Shown piece after piece: positions 1 to 6,767 of a DNA stretch of 13,901 bases. A program made the position numbers and the translations under genes. The notes beneath the pieces are model-generated. The model had not been told where the DNA came from and made no database searches. It was given only the letters and a program-made list of their open reading frames with translations. The DNA is from Desulfovibrionaceae bacterium UBA6814 (GTDB lineage: Bacteria > Desulfobacterota > Desulfovibrionia > Desulfovibrionales > Desulfovibrionaceae), in contig DKEU01000143.1 in assembly GCA_002452635.1 (NCBI GenBank), forward strand, positions 1 through 13,901. Direction: 5' to 3'. Positions within the stretch are counted from its first letter, which is position 1. Every line of letters starts with the position of its first letter.

Positions 1-1
1 C

Positions 2-730
2 CACCGCCGCGAGACGGCCAGCCTCGCCACCCCGCTCAAGAAGGGCTCGGTGGTGGTCCAGATCATCGACCGCATCAAGCGGGCCCTGCTCAACGGGGAG
101 ATTTCGCCCGGGGATTTCCTGCCCTCGGAGACCGAGCTGACCCGCAGCCTGGGCGTGGGCAAGTCCAGCGTGCGCGAGGCGGTGAAGATGCTCCAGGCCA
201 TGGGCATCGTGGAGGTGCGGCAGGGGCAGGGGACCATGATCCGGGAGATTCCGGGCAACGACTACCTGGACTCCATGGCCTTCCACCTGCTGCTCACCCG
301 CCGGCTGCCCCAGGACGTGCTGGACCTGCGCCTCATGTTCGAGCCGGCCTACACGGTGATGGCCATGCACCGGGCCACGACCGAGGACGTGGGCCGCATC
401 GGCGCGGCGGTGGAGCGGCTGGAGCGGGCGGTGCGGCGGGGGACCCAGCAGGCCGAGGACGACCTGGCCTTCCACCAGGCCATCCTGGACGCCACCCACA
501 ACCCGCTGGTGGTGCGCATCGGCGAGACCCTGATGCAGCTCTACGAGTCGTCCATCGGCACGTCCATGAAGCTCATCCCGGACATCGCCCTGGCCGACCA
601 CCGGGCCATCTACGAGGCGTTCCGGGCCAAGGACGAGGCCAAGGTGCGCGAGGCCATCCTGCGCAGCTCGGAGCGGTGGAAGACCTGCCTGGAGTACGTG
701 GAGCCCGGCGGGGAAGGCAACGGGGCGTAG
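2..730 (+). CDS. FadR-subfamily GntR transcriptional regulator, 5' end outside window
   Basis: This is a DNA-binding regulator of the FadR/FCD branch of the GntR family, which usually senses a small organic acid or similar metabolite. The frame is open from base 2 to the TAG at 728-730. The stretch before the GTG at 50 reads TPLKKGS, a typical FadR-family N-terminus just before the winged helix, so the true start probably lies left of the window. Counting from the GTG at 50, the winged helix covers about residues 1-65, with the motif LPSETEL and then SVREAVKML. The all-helical FCD ligand domain covers about 85-215. Metal-site residues visible are D138 and H142 (DLAFH) and H184 (ADHRAI). The last histidine usual in the final FCD helix is absent; that stretch reads ILRSSERW. 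The ligand cannot be told and the target genes are not in view. It ends 3 bp from the convergent cyclase gene. Confidence 0.88.
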   Translation, partial: HRRETASLATPLKKGSVVVQIIDRIKRALLNGEISPGDFLPSETELTRSLGVGKSSVREAVKMLQAMGIVEVRQGQGTMIREIPGNDYLDSMAFHLLLTRRLPQDVLDLRLMFEPAYTVMAMHRATTEDVGRIGAAVERLERAVRRGTQQAEDDLAFHQAILDATHNPLVVRIGETLMQLYESSIGTSMKLIPDIALADHRAIYEAFRAKDEAKVREAILRSSERWKTCLEYVEPGGEGNGA

Positions 731-733
731 CGG

Positions 734-2974
734 CTACTTCTGCTCCATGCGGGCCACCCCGTCCCAGTCCGCGGGCAGGTTGCCGCCGGCGAACTGGCGG
801 CAGCGCTCCACGAAGACCTGGGAGGGCCGGTCCCCGGGGCGCAGGTCCAGGATGCGGGCAAAGGCCTGGCCCGCGTCGGCGAAGCGGCGCATGAAGTAGA
901 GCTCCAGGGCCTCCTCGAAGGCCTGGGCGAAGTCCAGGTCGGCCTGGGCGGCCGCCTGGCGCGGGGCCATGAGCTCGTAGATGTAGAGCGGTTCGCGCTT
1001 GCCCTTGACCGCCACCCGGTCCAGGCAGCGGGCCAGGAACTCCCCGGACACCGCCTGGTAGGTGGTGGCGGACACGATGCAGCCCACCCCGTAGTGCTTG
1101 CACAGGCCTTCCAGCCGGCTGGCCAGGTTCACCCCGTCGCCCACCGCGGTGTAGTTCAGGCGGGAGGCCGCGCCGATGTTGCCCACCAGCACCGTGGCCG
1201 TGTGCAGGCCGATGCGGATGGAGAACCCGGGCAGGTTGCGCTGCGCCCAGTCGGCGCGCAGCCGCTCCATGGAGCGCTGCATGGCCGCGGCCGCGCGGCA
1301 GGCCGCGGCGGGGTGCCCCTCCACCTCGGCCGGGGCGTTCCAGAAGGCCATGACCGCGTCGCCGATGTACTTGTCCACCGTGCCGCCGTGGTCGTGCACG
1401 ATGGTGCTCATCTCCTCCAGGTATTCGGCCAGGAGCTCCACCAGGGCCTGGGGGTCCATGGTCTCGGCGATGGAGGTGAACCCCGCGATGTCGCTGAACA
1501 GGATGGTGAGCTCCCGCTTCTCGCCGCCCAGTTCGGCCTCCAGGCCCGAGTCCAGGAGCAGGCGCACCAGCTTGGCGGGCACGTACTTGCGGAAGGAGCG
1601 CAGCCCGGACTTCATGTTCTCGAAGGAGTCGGCCATGCGCTGGATCTCCCGGAAGGGGCTCTTCACCTCGGAGGCGTGGTCCAGGTCGAAGTCGCGGATG
1701 CGCCTGGCCGCCTCGGCCAGGGTGGTGAGGGGCTCGGTGATGCGGCGGCTCATGAGCAGGCCCAGGAGGATGGCCAGCAGGATGAACACGCCCGATGCGC
1801 CCATCATGATGAGGCTGGTCTGGCGCACGTCGGCCAGGAAGTCGTCCTCCGGGGCCACCACCCCCACCAGCCAGGGCCAGCCGTAGCGGTCGGGAAAGGG
1901 CGCGAACATGGCCAGGTGGCGGCCGCCGTCCGCGTCGAAGGACAGGGTGGTGCGCTCGATGAGCTGCACCGGCTGGCCGGCTCGGGCCTGGGTCTCGGCG
2001 CGGAGCGCGGCCCAGGCCGCGGCCGCGGCGGGGTCGGCCACCTGCTCCAGGGTGTTGGGCCGGGCGTCCCGGCCCGAGCCGGCCATGAGCCGGTCCAGGT
2101 CCGGCCAGGCCACCAGGTCGCCGCCGGTGGTGGCGATGAAGGCCCGGCCGTGCCGGCTGATGCGCAGGTCGCGCAGGAACAGGGAGAGGTCCTTGAGCGC
2201 GATGTCCAGGCCGACGGCCCCCAGCAGCCGGTCGCCGCTGTACACCGGCACGGCCGCGGCGATGCCCGGGTCGCCCTCGGGGTTCACCGAGTAGACCCCG
2301 GTCCAGGCCAGCCTGCCCGCGGCCTTGGCCGCCAGGTACCAGGGCTGGGCGCGGGGATCCAGGGTCTCCAGGGGGTCCTTGACCCGGCGCACCACCGAGC
2401 CCGCGGCGTCGCGGTGCAGCCACACGGTGGAGATGCAGGGCGCGAGCTGGCGCGCGGCCCACTGGGCCTGGCCGTCGGCCACCAGTTGCGCGGCCCGGAC
2501 CTCGGCCGCCTCGCAGTCCAGAGAGGGGACGTGCCGCACCAGGTACTGGGTGGACAGGGTGGCGTCGGGCATGCGCTTGACCATGAAGTAGTTGCCGCTC
2601 TCGTCGCCCAGGAAGGCGCTGGCCAGGAGCGGGTTCACCTGCATCTCCTCCAGGTACAGGGAGAGCAGGTTGCCGAGCTGGCTCACGCGCTCGCGTTGGG
2701 CCAGGGCTCGGGCGTAGTCGATGGAGAAGACCGGGGCCTTGGCCGCGGCGGTGTTCAGGCGGAGCAGGCGTTCGGCCGCGCCCAGGTGGGCCAGGGTCTT
2801 GTCGAAGGTCTGGTCGCTGGCCTGGGCCATGAGCCGGAAGGCCATTTCGCGCAGGGCCCGGGCGGAGTTGGCGTAGTTGGCCCCCAGAACGGCCAGACAG
2901 GCCAGGGCGATGAGCGCCGCGATGGCCGTGGGCAGGGTGAAGCGCAGACGCAGGCCAAGGCGGGAGGTGGGCAT
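734..2974 (-). CDS. Membrane-bound class III adenylate cyclase with Cache sensor and HAMP domain
   Basis: A 746-residue receptor cyclase that probably converts ATP to cAMP in response to a periplasmic signal. Domains in order: membrane helix about 12-34; periplasmic double-Cache-like sensor about 35-385 (QPWY near 210); membrane helix about 387-409; HAMP about 410-460; catalytic domain about 485-670; and a helical, TPR-like tail about 680-725. Catalytic residues are all visible: metal-binding D495 (FSDIAGF) and D539 (KYIGDAVMAFW), purine-selecting K535 and T609 (LNYTAVGD), and transition-state N616 and R620 (VNLASR). The Lys/Thr pair fits adenylate cyclases of the IIIb type and argues against guanylate cyclase. 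The ATG at 2974 lacks a clear Shine-Dalgarno but lies directly before the first membrane helix. A promoter is proposed at 3016-3044. The ligand is unknown. Confidence 0.92.
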   Translation of the reverse strand: MPTSRLGLRLRFTLPTAIAALIALACLAVLGANYANSARALREMAFRLMAQASDQTFDKTLAHLGAAERLLRLNTAAAKAPVFSIDYARALAQRERVSQLGNLLSLYLEEMQVNPLLASAFLGDESGNYFMVKRMPDATLSTQYLVRHVPSLDCEAAEVRAAQLVADGQAQWAARQLAPCISTVWLHRDAAGSVVRRVKDPLETLDPRAQPWYLAAKAAGRLAWTGVYSVNPEGDPGIAAAVPVYSGDRLLGAVGLDIALKDLSLFLRDLRISRHGRAFIATTGGDLVAWPDLDRLMAGSGRDARPNTLEQVADPAAAAAWAALRAETQARAGQPVQLIERTTLSFDADGGRHLAMFAPFPDRYGWPWLVGVVAPEDDFLADVRQTSLIMMGASGVFILLAILLGLLMSRRITEPLTTLAEAARRIRDFDLDHASEVKSPFREIQRMADSFENMKSGLRSFRKYVPAKLVRLLLDSGLEAELGGEKRELTILFSDIAGFTSIAETMDPQALVELLAEYLEEMSTIVHDHGGTVDKYIGDAVMAFWNAPAEVEGHPAAACRAAAAMQRSMERLRADWAQRNLPGFSIRIGLHTATVLVGNIGAASRLNYTAVGDGVNLASRLEGLCKHYGVGCIVSATTYQAVSGEFLARCLDRVAVKGKREPLYIYELMAPRQAAAQADLDFAQAFEEALELYFMRRFADAGQAFARILDLRPGDRPSQVFVERCRQFAGGNLPADWDGVARMEQK

Positions 2975-3015
2975 GCCGGTCCGGGGTTGTGGTTTTTCAA
3001 TGCTGACGATGGGCT

Positions 3016-3044
3016 ATCCTACATCGGCGCCGGGAGCAGGGCAA
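3016..3044 (-). promoter_or_regulatory. Candidate sigma-70 promoter of the cyclase gene
   Basis: Read on the minus strand, TTGCCC (3039-3044) and TAGGAT (3016-3021) are separated by exactly 17 bp. Each matches four of six consensus positions. Transcription would start near 3009, giving a leader of about 35 nt before the ATG at 2974. This is based on sequence match and spacing only. Confidence 0.45.
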
Positions 3045-3077
3045 GGGCGGCCGGCTTGGGGAGCGCCCGCCGCAGTC

Positions 3078-3107
3078 TTGGCACATGTTCTAGAAAATTT
3101 CTAGACT
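3078..3107 (+). promoter_or_regulatory. Candidate promoter of the MerR-like gene, with dyad operator in its spacer
   Basis: TTGGCA (3078-3083, five of six matches to -35) and TAGACT (3102-3107, four of six to -10) are 18 bp apart. Within this span lies a perfect inverted repeat at 3089-3105: TCTAGAAA, one central A, TTTCTAGA. MerR-family proteins are known to bind dyads placed between -35 and -10, usually in spacers of 19-20 bp, so the layout suggests autoregulation by the protein encoded at 3166. The AT-rich dyad stands out in this GC-rich DNA. It also lies upstream of the divergent cyclase gene and might affect that too. Confidence 0.5.
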
Positions 3108-3165
3108 CCTGGCAGGCGTTGGAGTACATAGGTTTCGTGCGGTGGTGAACAACTGAGCAACCGGC

Positions 3166-4059
3166 ATGAAGAGCCCCCACTACAGTCTGCGCGAGATCGG
3201 CCGGATGCTTGGCATTCCGCCGTCCACGGTGGTCTACTATCGGGACCGCTTCGAGTCCTGCCTGCCCCGGCCGGTGGGCCGGGGGCGCACCCGGCGCTAT
3301 CCGCAGGAGGCCCTGGCGGTTTTCGGGAGGATCCGGGAGATGTTCGAGATGAACCTGAGCGCCGAAGCGGTGGAGCGGGAGCTGGCTGCCCGGGCCACGG
3401 TTCGGGACGGAGCCCGGGCCGGCCGCCCGGACCCCGGCGTGTCCGGCTCCATGGCCGGGCTCCTGGCCAGGCTGGACGGGCTGTTGGCGGACCAGGCCCT
3501 GTACCGGGCCGAGGTGGCCAGCCTGCGCCAGGCGCACGACGCCCAGCGCAAGGAGCAGGAGGCGTCGGCCCGGGCCGCGGCCAAGCGCATCGCCGCCCTG
3601 GAGGCCGAGGCCGCGTCCCTGCGCGCGGACCGCGAACGCCTGGAATCGCGCCTGGCCGAGTTCATCCGCCGCGCCAACCCCCTGCGCAGCCGGCCCGGCC
3701 GGGACTTCCTGCGCCTGCCCCTGGTCATCCGCTCCAAGGGCGAATTCCTGGGGGTGAGCAACCGGACCGGGGCCACCCTGAGCCTGGAGGGCTTCACCGG
3801 CCTGATCCAGCGCAATGCCGACGCGTCGCGCGACGTGGCCATGGGCTGGGAGCGGGAGGGCGAGGGCTACGTGCTGTCCGTGGCCGTGACCGACCGGGCC
3901 GCGGGCCGGCGGCAGGAGCTGCGCCTGGTGGCGGTGGAGACCACCACCCCCAACAAGAACCGCGTGGTGGAAGTCCGCGCCCTCACCCTGGACGGCCACG
4001 AGGCCCCGGAGCCCATGCTCCTCACCCTGTTCCGCCAGATCCGCGACCAGTATCTCTAG
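3166..4059 (+). CDS. MerR-like DNA-binding protein with coiled coil and unrecognised C-terminal domain
   Basis: A 297-residue putative transcription regulator. Residues about 6-60 form a MerR-type winged helix-turn-helix (YSLREIGRMLGIPPSTVVYY, then RRYPQEAL). Residues about 97-170 are rich in Ala, Glu, Arg and Leu and look like a long coiled coil, as expected for dimerisation. Residues about 180-297 form a compact mixed domain that I do not recognise (motifs FLRLPLVIRSKGEFLG and VVEVRALTLDG). It lacks the cysteines of metal-sensing MerR proteins and is about twice the length of simple ones. The ATG at 3166 is followed at once by the helix-turn-helix, but the ribosome site is weak. The stop overlaps the edge of the palindromic element at 4058-4184. 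Targets are unknown; the dyad at 3089-3105 is the obvious candidate site. Confidence 0.82.
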   Translation: MKSPHYSLREIGRMLGIPPSTVVYYRDRFESCLPRPVGRGRTRRYPQEALAVFGRIREMFEMNLSAEAVERELAARATVRDGARAGRPDPGVSGSMAGLLARLDGLLADQALYRAEVASLRQAHDAQRKEQEASARAAAKRIAALEAEAASLRADRERLESRLAEFIRRANPLRSRPGRDFLRLPLVIRSKGEFLGVSNRTGATLSLEGFTGLIQRNADASRDVAMGWEREGEGYVLSVAVTDRAAGRRQELRLVAVETTTPNKNRVVEVRALTLDGHEAPEPMLLTLFRQIRDQYL

Positions 4060-4184
4060 CAAGCCGTTGAAAATCCCGCGATGGCGGCGTTGCAGCGAAA
4101 ACGCCAGCCCCTCACGTATTGCGCGATACGCTCGGGGCTGGCGTTTTCTCGCGCCTTGCCCTCGCGGTTTTTGAACGGCTTGCT
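4058..4184. repeat. Large imperfect palindromic element between convergent genes
   Basis: The 127-bp segment folds back on itself. The outer arms are 11 bp and perfect (AGCAAGCCGTT at 4058-4068; complement at 4174-4184). Inner arms of 15 bp are also perfect (GAAAACGCCAGCCCC at 4097-4111; complement at 4134-4148). The tip pairs CGTAT (4115-4119) with ATACG (4126-4130) on the same axis. A-tracts (4070-4073, 4098-4101) and T-tracts (4144-4147, 4168-4172) flank the stems on both strands. It begins inside the stop codon of the MerR-like gene and ends 20 bp before the methyltransferase stop, so it could end transcription from both sides. The size and nested arms resemble dispersed palindromic repeats of the REP/BIME kind; a multi-copy nature cannot be seen in one window. 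Confidence 0.75.
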
Positions 4185-4204
4185 CCGAGGCGGGCGCTTT
4201 GCGG

Positions 4205-4813
4205 CTATGCTTTCTGGGGCTTCCTGTGCGCCCAGAGCGTGGGCGCGATGAAGTCGCCGGGCAGGCGGGTCTCCTGCACGGCCTGGACCACGCCGGGCCA
4301 CTCGGGCGTGCAGTCGTCGCACACCAGCCAGCCGCCGGGCCGGACCTTGGGGTACCAGTCCGCCAGGTCGGCCTTCACTTCCTCGTACTGGTGGCCGGCG
4401 TCCACGAACACCAGGTCCAGGGACTCGGGCGCGAAGCGGCCGGCCGCGTCGCGGGTGCGGGCCTTGAGCACCGTGACCCGGCTCCGCACCCCGAAGGCGT
4501 CCAGGTTGGCGGCCAGGGCGTCCAGGTTTTCCTTGACCACCTGCTCCAGGGGCGGCTTGGCCTGGCCCGGGGCCAGCACGGTGTTCACGAAGTGGTCCAC
4601 GCAGAAGAGCACTCCGCCCGGGGGCAGGGCGCAGGCGATGGCCACCGCGCTGCGGCCCTGGAAGGTGCCCAGCTCCGCCACCCGCGCGCCCTGGGGCAGG
4701 CCCGCCACCAGCTCCTGCATGGCCAGGGCCTCGGCCGCGTCGAAATATCCCTTGATGCGGGTCCAGCGCTTGAGCCCGGGACAGCCGGGCAGGTCCAGCA
4801 GGGGAGGGGTCAT
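4205..4813 (-). CDS. Class I SAM-dependent methyltransferase
   Basis: A 202-residue soluble Rossmann-fold methyltransferase of the Methyltransf_24 type. The glycine motif I is VAELGTFQGRS (about 45-55). The acidic strand-2 end is CVDH (71-74). A FVDAGHQYEEVKADL stretch (136-150) precedes GGWLVCDDC (160-168), typical of members that bind a metal or a hydroxylated substrate. The substrate is unknown. The ATG at 4813 overlaps the stop of the SRAP gene upstream in an ATGA arrangement (4810-4813), which implies translational coupling and one mRNA. The frame stays open further upstream, but that extension lies over the SRAP gene and has no methyltransferase character. It converges on the MerR-like gene, with the palindromic element between them. 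Confidence 0.85.
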   Translation of the reverse strand: MTPPLLDLPGCPGLKRWTRIKGYFDAAEALAMQELVAGLPQGARVAELGTFQGRSAVAIACALPPGGVLFCVDHFVNTVLAPGQAKPPLEQVVKENLDALAANLDAFGVRSRVTVLKARTRDAAGRFAPESLDLVFVDAGHQYEEVKADLADWYPKVRPGGWLVCDDCTPEWPGVVQAVQETRLPGDFIAPTLWAHRKPQKA

Positions 4814-5508
4814 GGGGCCACCTTGTCCAGGAGCGACGGGTCGTCGTTCCGGGGGCTGTTGACCCGCGTGGACACGGGCCAGGTTTCCATGCGCCCGGCC
4901 GGGAAGGGGGCGAGCAGGGCCTCCAGGGCCGGCCGCTCCGCGTCCGGGTCCAGCCAGGCCGCGTAGTCGGCCGGGTCCAGGATCACCGGCATGCGGTCGT
5001 GCAACTCGGCCACCAGCGGGTTGGCCGGGCAGGTCAGGATGGTGAAGGTGTAGAGGGTCGCGTCCCTGGGGGACGAGTCGGGCGAGGGCGCGGCCGGGTC
5101 CAGCCAGTGCTCCCACAGCCCGGCGAAGGCCAGGGGGCCGCCGCCGGTGAGGCGGATCCACCAGGGCTGCTTGCCTGCCTCCTGCCGTTTCCACTCGTAG
5201 AACCCGGCCGCGGGCACCAGGCAGCGCCGGCGCTTGAACGCCGCGCGGAAGGCGGGCTTGTCCGCGGCGCTCTCGGACCGGGCGTTGATGAGCTGCGCCC
5301 CGGCCTTGGCGTCCCTGGCCCAGGAGGGCACCAGGCCCCAGCGCAGGGAGCGCAGCACCCGCGCCCCGGAGTCCGGGTGCAGCAGCACCGCCGGGGCCTC
5401 CTGGGTGGGAGCGATGTTGTAGCGCGGCGCGACGTCGTACCGCGCCTCCAGGCCGAAGTGCTCGGTGAGCGCCTGCCGGGGAATGTCGAATCCGAAGCGT
5501 CCGCACAT
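4810..5508 (-). CDS. yedK: SRAP/YedK-type abasic-site DNA-protein crosslinking protein
   Basis: A 232-residue homologue of YedK/HMCES. These proteins shield abasic sites in single-stranded DNA by forming a thiazolidine crosslink through the N-terminal cysteine once Met1 is removed. The key residues are present: C2 (MCGRF), N75 (INARSES), E105 (GFYEW) and H170 (ELHDRMPVIL). The required MCGRF start fixes the ATG at 5508. On the coding strand the bases before this ATG are pyrimidine-rich, with no Shine-Dalgarno, so initiation is unusual. No SOS-box-like site was found upstream. Its stop overlaps the start of the methyltransferase gene. Identification is secure; the link to the methyltransferase is only positional. 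Confidence 0.93.
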   Translation of the reverse strand: MCGRFGFDIPRQALTEHFGLEARYDVAPRYNIAPTQEAPAVLLHPDSGARVLRSLRWGLVPSWARDAKAGAQLINARSESAADKPAFRAAFKRRRCLVPAAGFYEWKRQEAGKQPWWIRLTGGGPLAFAGLWEHWLDPAAPSPDSSPRDATLYTFTILTCPANPLVAELHDRMPVILDPADYAAWLDPDAERPALEALLAPFPAGRMETWPVSTRVNSPRNDDPSLLDKVAP

Positions 5509-5594
5509 GGGAGGACGAGTAAAGGAAATTCCCGGCGCGGGCTAGCCCGGCGCGCAACCGCGCCTATCCCGCGCGCCAGCGCCTGTCCGGGGGC

Positions 5595-5658
5595 AGAACC
5601 GCGCCCGGCCACGATGGCCATGCCCAGGGCCATCACGCCGAAGAAGCCCTTGGTGCGC
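5595..5658 (-). pseudogene. Duplicated, decayed 3' end of azlD
   Basis: Aligning 5595-5658 with 5716-5780 (the end of the intact azlD) gives about 61 identical bases out of 65, with one single-base gap and three substitutions. The copy has the same orientation and sits downstream of the intact gene. It reads RTKGFFGVMALGMAIVAG before the indel shifts the frame, against RTKGFFGVVALGMGIVAG in azlD. No other part of azlD is repeated. It could be the tail of a former second azlD, a slipped duplication, or an end left by integration and loss of an element. Confidence 0.85.
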
Positions 5659-5687
5659 CCCCCCCAAAAAATACCTTGGTATTTTTT
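5658..5687. repeat. C8 run and AT-rich inverted repeat after azlD
   Basis: Eight C (5658-5665) are followed by a perfect inverted repeat with 10-bp arms: AAAAAATACC (5666-5675), a TT centre, GGTATTTTTT (5678-5687). On either strand it would give a weak, A/U-only hairpin. In the azlD direction it is followed by G residues instead of a T-run, so it is a poor intrinsic terminator. It sits between the two copies of the azlD tail and differs sharply in composition from its surroundings. Confidence 0.6.
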
Positions 5688-5704
5688 ATCGTCCTTCCTG
5701 GCTG

Positions 5705-6031
5705 TTACCCCAGGAAGAACCGCGCCCCGGCTACGATGCCCATGCCCAGGGCCACCACGCCGAAGAAGCCCTTGGTGCGCACGGCCAGGACAAAGCAGGG
5801 GACCGCGGCCCAGAGGTAGAGGTTGGCCGCGGACACGTCCACGCTGCCCGTGGGGGCCAGCACCGACTGGGCGGTGAGCGCGCCCAGCACGGACACCGGC
5901 ACATAGGACAGCCAGCGGGCCAGCATGGGGTTCAGCTCGCGCCGGGAGAGCAGCCAGGCCGGGGCCAGGCGCGGGCCGTAGGTCACCGCGGCCATGCCCA
6001 GGATCACCAGGAGCACGGTGTGCTGGTCCAT
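5705..6031 (-). CDS. azlD: AzlD-family branched-chain amino acid export subunit
   Basis: A 108-residue hydrophobic protein with about four membrane segments, the usual size of the small AzlD subunit that works with AzlC to export branched-chain amino acids (and analogues) across the inner membrane. The N-terminus MDQHTVLLVILGMAAVTYGPRL carries the family's TYGPR-like motif after the first helix. The ATG at 6031 lies 2 bp after the azlC stop, so the two are cotranscribed. The last 65 bp are repeated downstream at 5595-5658. The substrate is not proven; related pairs export leucine, isoleucine, valine or methionine. Confidence 0.85.
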   Translation of the reverse strand: MDQHTVLLVILGMAAVTYGPRLAPAWLLSRRELNPMLARWLSYVPVSVLGALTAQSVLAPTGSVDVSAANLYLWAAVPCFVLAVRTKGFFGVVALGMGIVAGARFFLG

Positions 6032-6033
6032 GG

Positions 6034-6753
6034 CTACTCCTTCCTGGCGGCTAGGGTTTCGGCCACCATCCCTAAGGTGGCGGCCAGGGCGGTGGCGGCC
6101 AGCACGCTCCACTGGCCCAGGCCCAGCCGGGGCAGGAGCAGGGCCAGGCCCGCGGCGGAGATGCCGGCCGCGAGATGGGGCCGGCCCTTCAACTGGCCGC
6201 AGAGCAGGGCGATGAACATGGCGGGCAGGGCGAAGTCCAGGCCCAGGGGCCGCACGTCGCCGACGAGCGAGCCCGAGGCCACGCCCAGCACGCTGCCCGC
6301 CACCCAGGCCGCCTGGGCGACCATGTTCACCCCGATGGTCACGGCCCGGTCCGTGTCCTTGCGCTGGAAGCGCGACAGGTGGAGGGCGAAGGTCTCGTCG
6401 GTCAGTTGGAAACAGAACAGGGGCAGCAGCCGGCGCGGCCAGCCCGCCAGGTGCGGGGCCACGGCCGCGCTCATGAGCAGGTGGCGCAGGTTCACCACAA
6501 AGGCGGTGAGCACCACGGACAGGGGCGGCGCGCCGGCCGCGAACAGCCCCACCGCGATGAGCTGGGCCGAGCCCGCGAACACCACCAGGGACATGAGCAC
6601 CGTGTTCAGGGGGGACAGTCCGGACTTCACCGCCAGCACCCCGTAGGCGAAGCCCACGGGCACGTAGCCCAGCACGATGGGCAGGGCCAGGCGCAGCGAC
6701 TCGCGCGCCACCGCCGCCCCGCGCGGGGCGGGTTGCTCCAACACCTGTTCCAT
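6034..6753 (-). CDS. azlC: AzlC-family branched-chain amino acid exporter, large subunit
   Basis: A 239-residue inner-membrane permease of the AzlC family. Family motifs are visible: VPVGFAYGVLA in the first helix, FAGSAQ about 59-64, NLRHLLMSA about 88-96 and TDETFA about 118-123. I chose the ATG at 6753 because GGAG lies seven bases upstream of it on the minus strand. The in-frame ATG at 6795 would overlap the preceding small gene and adds residues without membrane character. It lies in an operon with the small Cys-rich gene (14-bp gap) and azlD (2-bp gap). The divergent MocR-type regulator at 7196 is the likely controller, as LysR or other regulators often flank such exporters. Confidence 0.9.
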   Translation of the reverse strand: MEQVLEQPAPRGAAVARESLRLALPIVLGYVPVGFAYGVLAVKSGLSPLNTVLMSLVVFAGSAQLIAVGLFAAGAPPLSVVLTAFVVNLRHLLMSAAVAPHLAGWPRRLLPLFCFQLTDETFALHLSRFQRKDTDRAVTIGVNMVAQAAWVAGSVLGVASGSLVGDVRPLGLDFALPAMFIALLCGQLKGRPHLAAGISAAGLALLLPRLGLGQWSVLAATALAATLGMVAETLAARKE

Positions 6754-6767
6754 GAAAGATCTCCGGG

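Larger units (their letters stand above)
5509..5704. other. Spacer between azlD and the SRAP gene
   Basis: This 196-bp stretch holds no gene. It contains a decayed copy of the azlD 3' end (5595-5658), a C8 run with an AT-rich inverted repeat (5658-5687), and a 12-bp perfect palindrome CGGGCTAGCCCG (5538-5549) that lies 30 bp before the SRAP start and could be an operator. No convincing promoter for the SRAP gene was seen. Confidence 0.6.

Noticed and set aside
1094..3148. Long open frame antisense to the cyclase gene
   Set aside because: It encodes a Gly/His/Gln-rich sequence with no domains and mirrors the high third-position GC of the real gene on the other strand.
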